Of a DNA stretch of 64,000 nt, positions 63,394 through 64,000 are shown in pieces. Location: contig CALBSQ010000288.1 of assembly GCA_937967325.1 (NCBI GenBank), positions 1 through 64,000 of the forward strand. Reading direction: 5' to 3'. The translations under genes were made by a program, and so were the position numbers. Below the pieces are notes generated by a model, which ran no database searches, had not been told where the DNA came from, and worked only from the letters and a program-made list of their open reading frames with translations. The stretch's first letter is position 1, and every line of letters starts with the position of its first letter. The DNA comes from an uncultured Chloroflexota bacterium (GTDB lineage Bacteria > Chloroflexota > UBA4733).

Positions 63394-64000
63394 TGTCCGC
63401 TTGGATCGAATGCGCACTCGGGGATGTGCTCACGTTCCAGAGGGGCTTCGACCTCCCAGAGCGCGAGCGTCGCGAAGGCAACGTTCCCATCGTGTCTTCC
63501 TCCGGGATCAGCGGATTTCACGACACCCCAAAGGTGAAGGCACCCGGAGTCATTACGGGCCGCTACGGCACGCTGGGACAGGTCTTTTACGTCAATGGAG
63601 ACTTCTGGCCCTTGAACACGACGCTTTACGTTCGGGACTTCAAGGGCAACGACCCGCTTTTCCTGAGCTATTTTTTACGGACGCTTGATTTGGCCCACCA
63701 GAATTCCGCCGGTGCTGTTCCTGGAATAAACCGTAACGCCATCCACCTCCTGCGGGTGCGCATTCCAGACCTTGGAACACAGGTCAAGATCGCGTCGATC
63801 CTCTCCGCTTACGACGATCTGATCGAGAACAATACGCGGCGCATTGCCATTCTGGAGGAGATGGCGCAGGCGCTGTACCGCGAGTGGTTCGTGGAGTTCC
63901 GGTATCCGGGGCACGAGGGCGTGCGGAAGGTCTCCTCGGACCTGGGCCGTATTCCCGAATCGTGGCGCATCGAACCCTTCACAAACGCCGTCGAGGTCGA
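63393..64000 (+). CDS. hsdS: Type I restriction specificity subunit, partial
   Basis: About 202 residues are visible before the window ends. WIECALGDVLTFQRGFDLPE, ITGRYGTLGQVFYVNGDFWP, SAGAVPGINRNAIHLLRVRI and KIASILSAYDDLIENNTRRI are the first target-recognition domain and the first conserved helix of HsdS. A second domain begins at RIPESWRIEPFTNAVEV. It decides the DNA sequence recognised by the complex. The hsdR gene would be expected further right. Coupling with hsdM is by a one-base overlap. Confidence 0.92.
   Translation, partial: MSAWIECALGDVLTFQRGFDLPERERREGNVPIVSSSGISGFHDTPKVKAPGVITGRYGTLGQVFYVNGDFWPLNTTLYVRDFKGNDPLFLSYFLRTLDLAHQNSAGAVPGINRNAIHLLRVRIPDLGTQVKIASILSAYDDLIENNTRRIAILEEMAQALYREWFVEFRYPGHEGVRKVSSDLGRIPESWRIEPFTNAVEV

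Overview
The window is GC-rich bacterial DNA. Its gene content suggests a member of the Chloroflexota, probably near Thermomicrobia: many regulators fuse a class III cyclase to an NB-ARC ATPase and TPRs, and there are DUF433/DUF5615 toxin-antitoxin pairs, YVTN propellers and long secreted proteins with Thr/Pro linkers. This placement comes from recognised families; no rRNA or other marker gene is present. I saw no tRNA, rRNA, CRISPR array or complete transposase gene.

Left half, about 1-29 kb, is an accessory region shaped by duplication and decay. It holds three complete and one partial cyclase/STAND-type ATPase/TPR regulators (1-1404, 6887-9802, 15111-17774, 19272-21992), two wrecked copies (1719-2397, 5398-5621) and a frameshifted XRE/NB-ARC/TPR/LuxR relative (25724-28283). 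Between them on the minus strand lie nine genes for one apparent family of 62-64-residue basic helical proteins, in three subtypes called A, B and C here. The four A copies share a leader with a DNA palindrome and a hairpin just before the ribosome binding site. YVTN propeller genes (one frameshifted, one truncated), toxin-antitoxin pairs, a Uma2 nuclease and an Rpn-type nuclease fill the gaps. A Ser/Thr kinase with an intact cyclic-nucleotide-binding domain (2466-3782) is a possible receiver for a messenger made by the cyclases. Two regulators share an apparently identical 1147-bp block, which suggests recent gene conversion. Small inverted-repeat elements sit at 5764-5896, 22531-22615 and 31044-31182.

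Middle, about 28-53 kb: secreted proteins (NHL-like lipoprotein, BNR-repeat protein, cyclophilin lipoprotein), then a compact run of dacA, rluB-type synthase, cmk and glpD, an oligopeptide ABC transporter operon (binding protein and two permeases, no ATPase), an O-methyltransferase, a glucan phosphorylase, aconitase, two family 9 glycosyltransferases and ribonuclease Y. Apart from two damaged toxin-antitoxin remnants these genes are intact.

Right end, about 53-64 kb: a toxin-antitoxin locus broken at a run of seven C, an orphan AbrB-type antitoxin, then a minus-strand run of metabolic genes (SolA-like oxidase, a putative metallopeptidase with a metallophosphoesterase, DUF2252, M55 peptidase, SDR dehydrogenase) and the start of a type I restriction-modification locus (hsdM, partial hsdS) that runs off the window.
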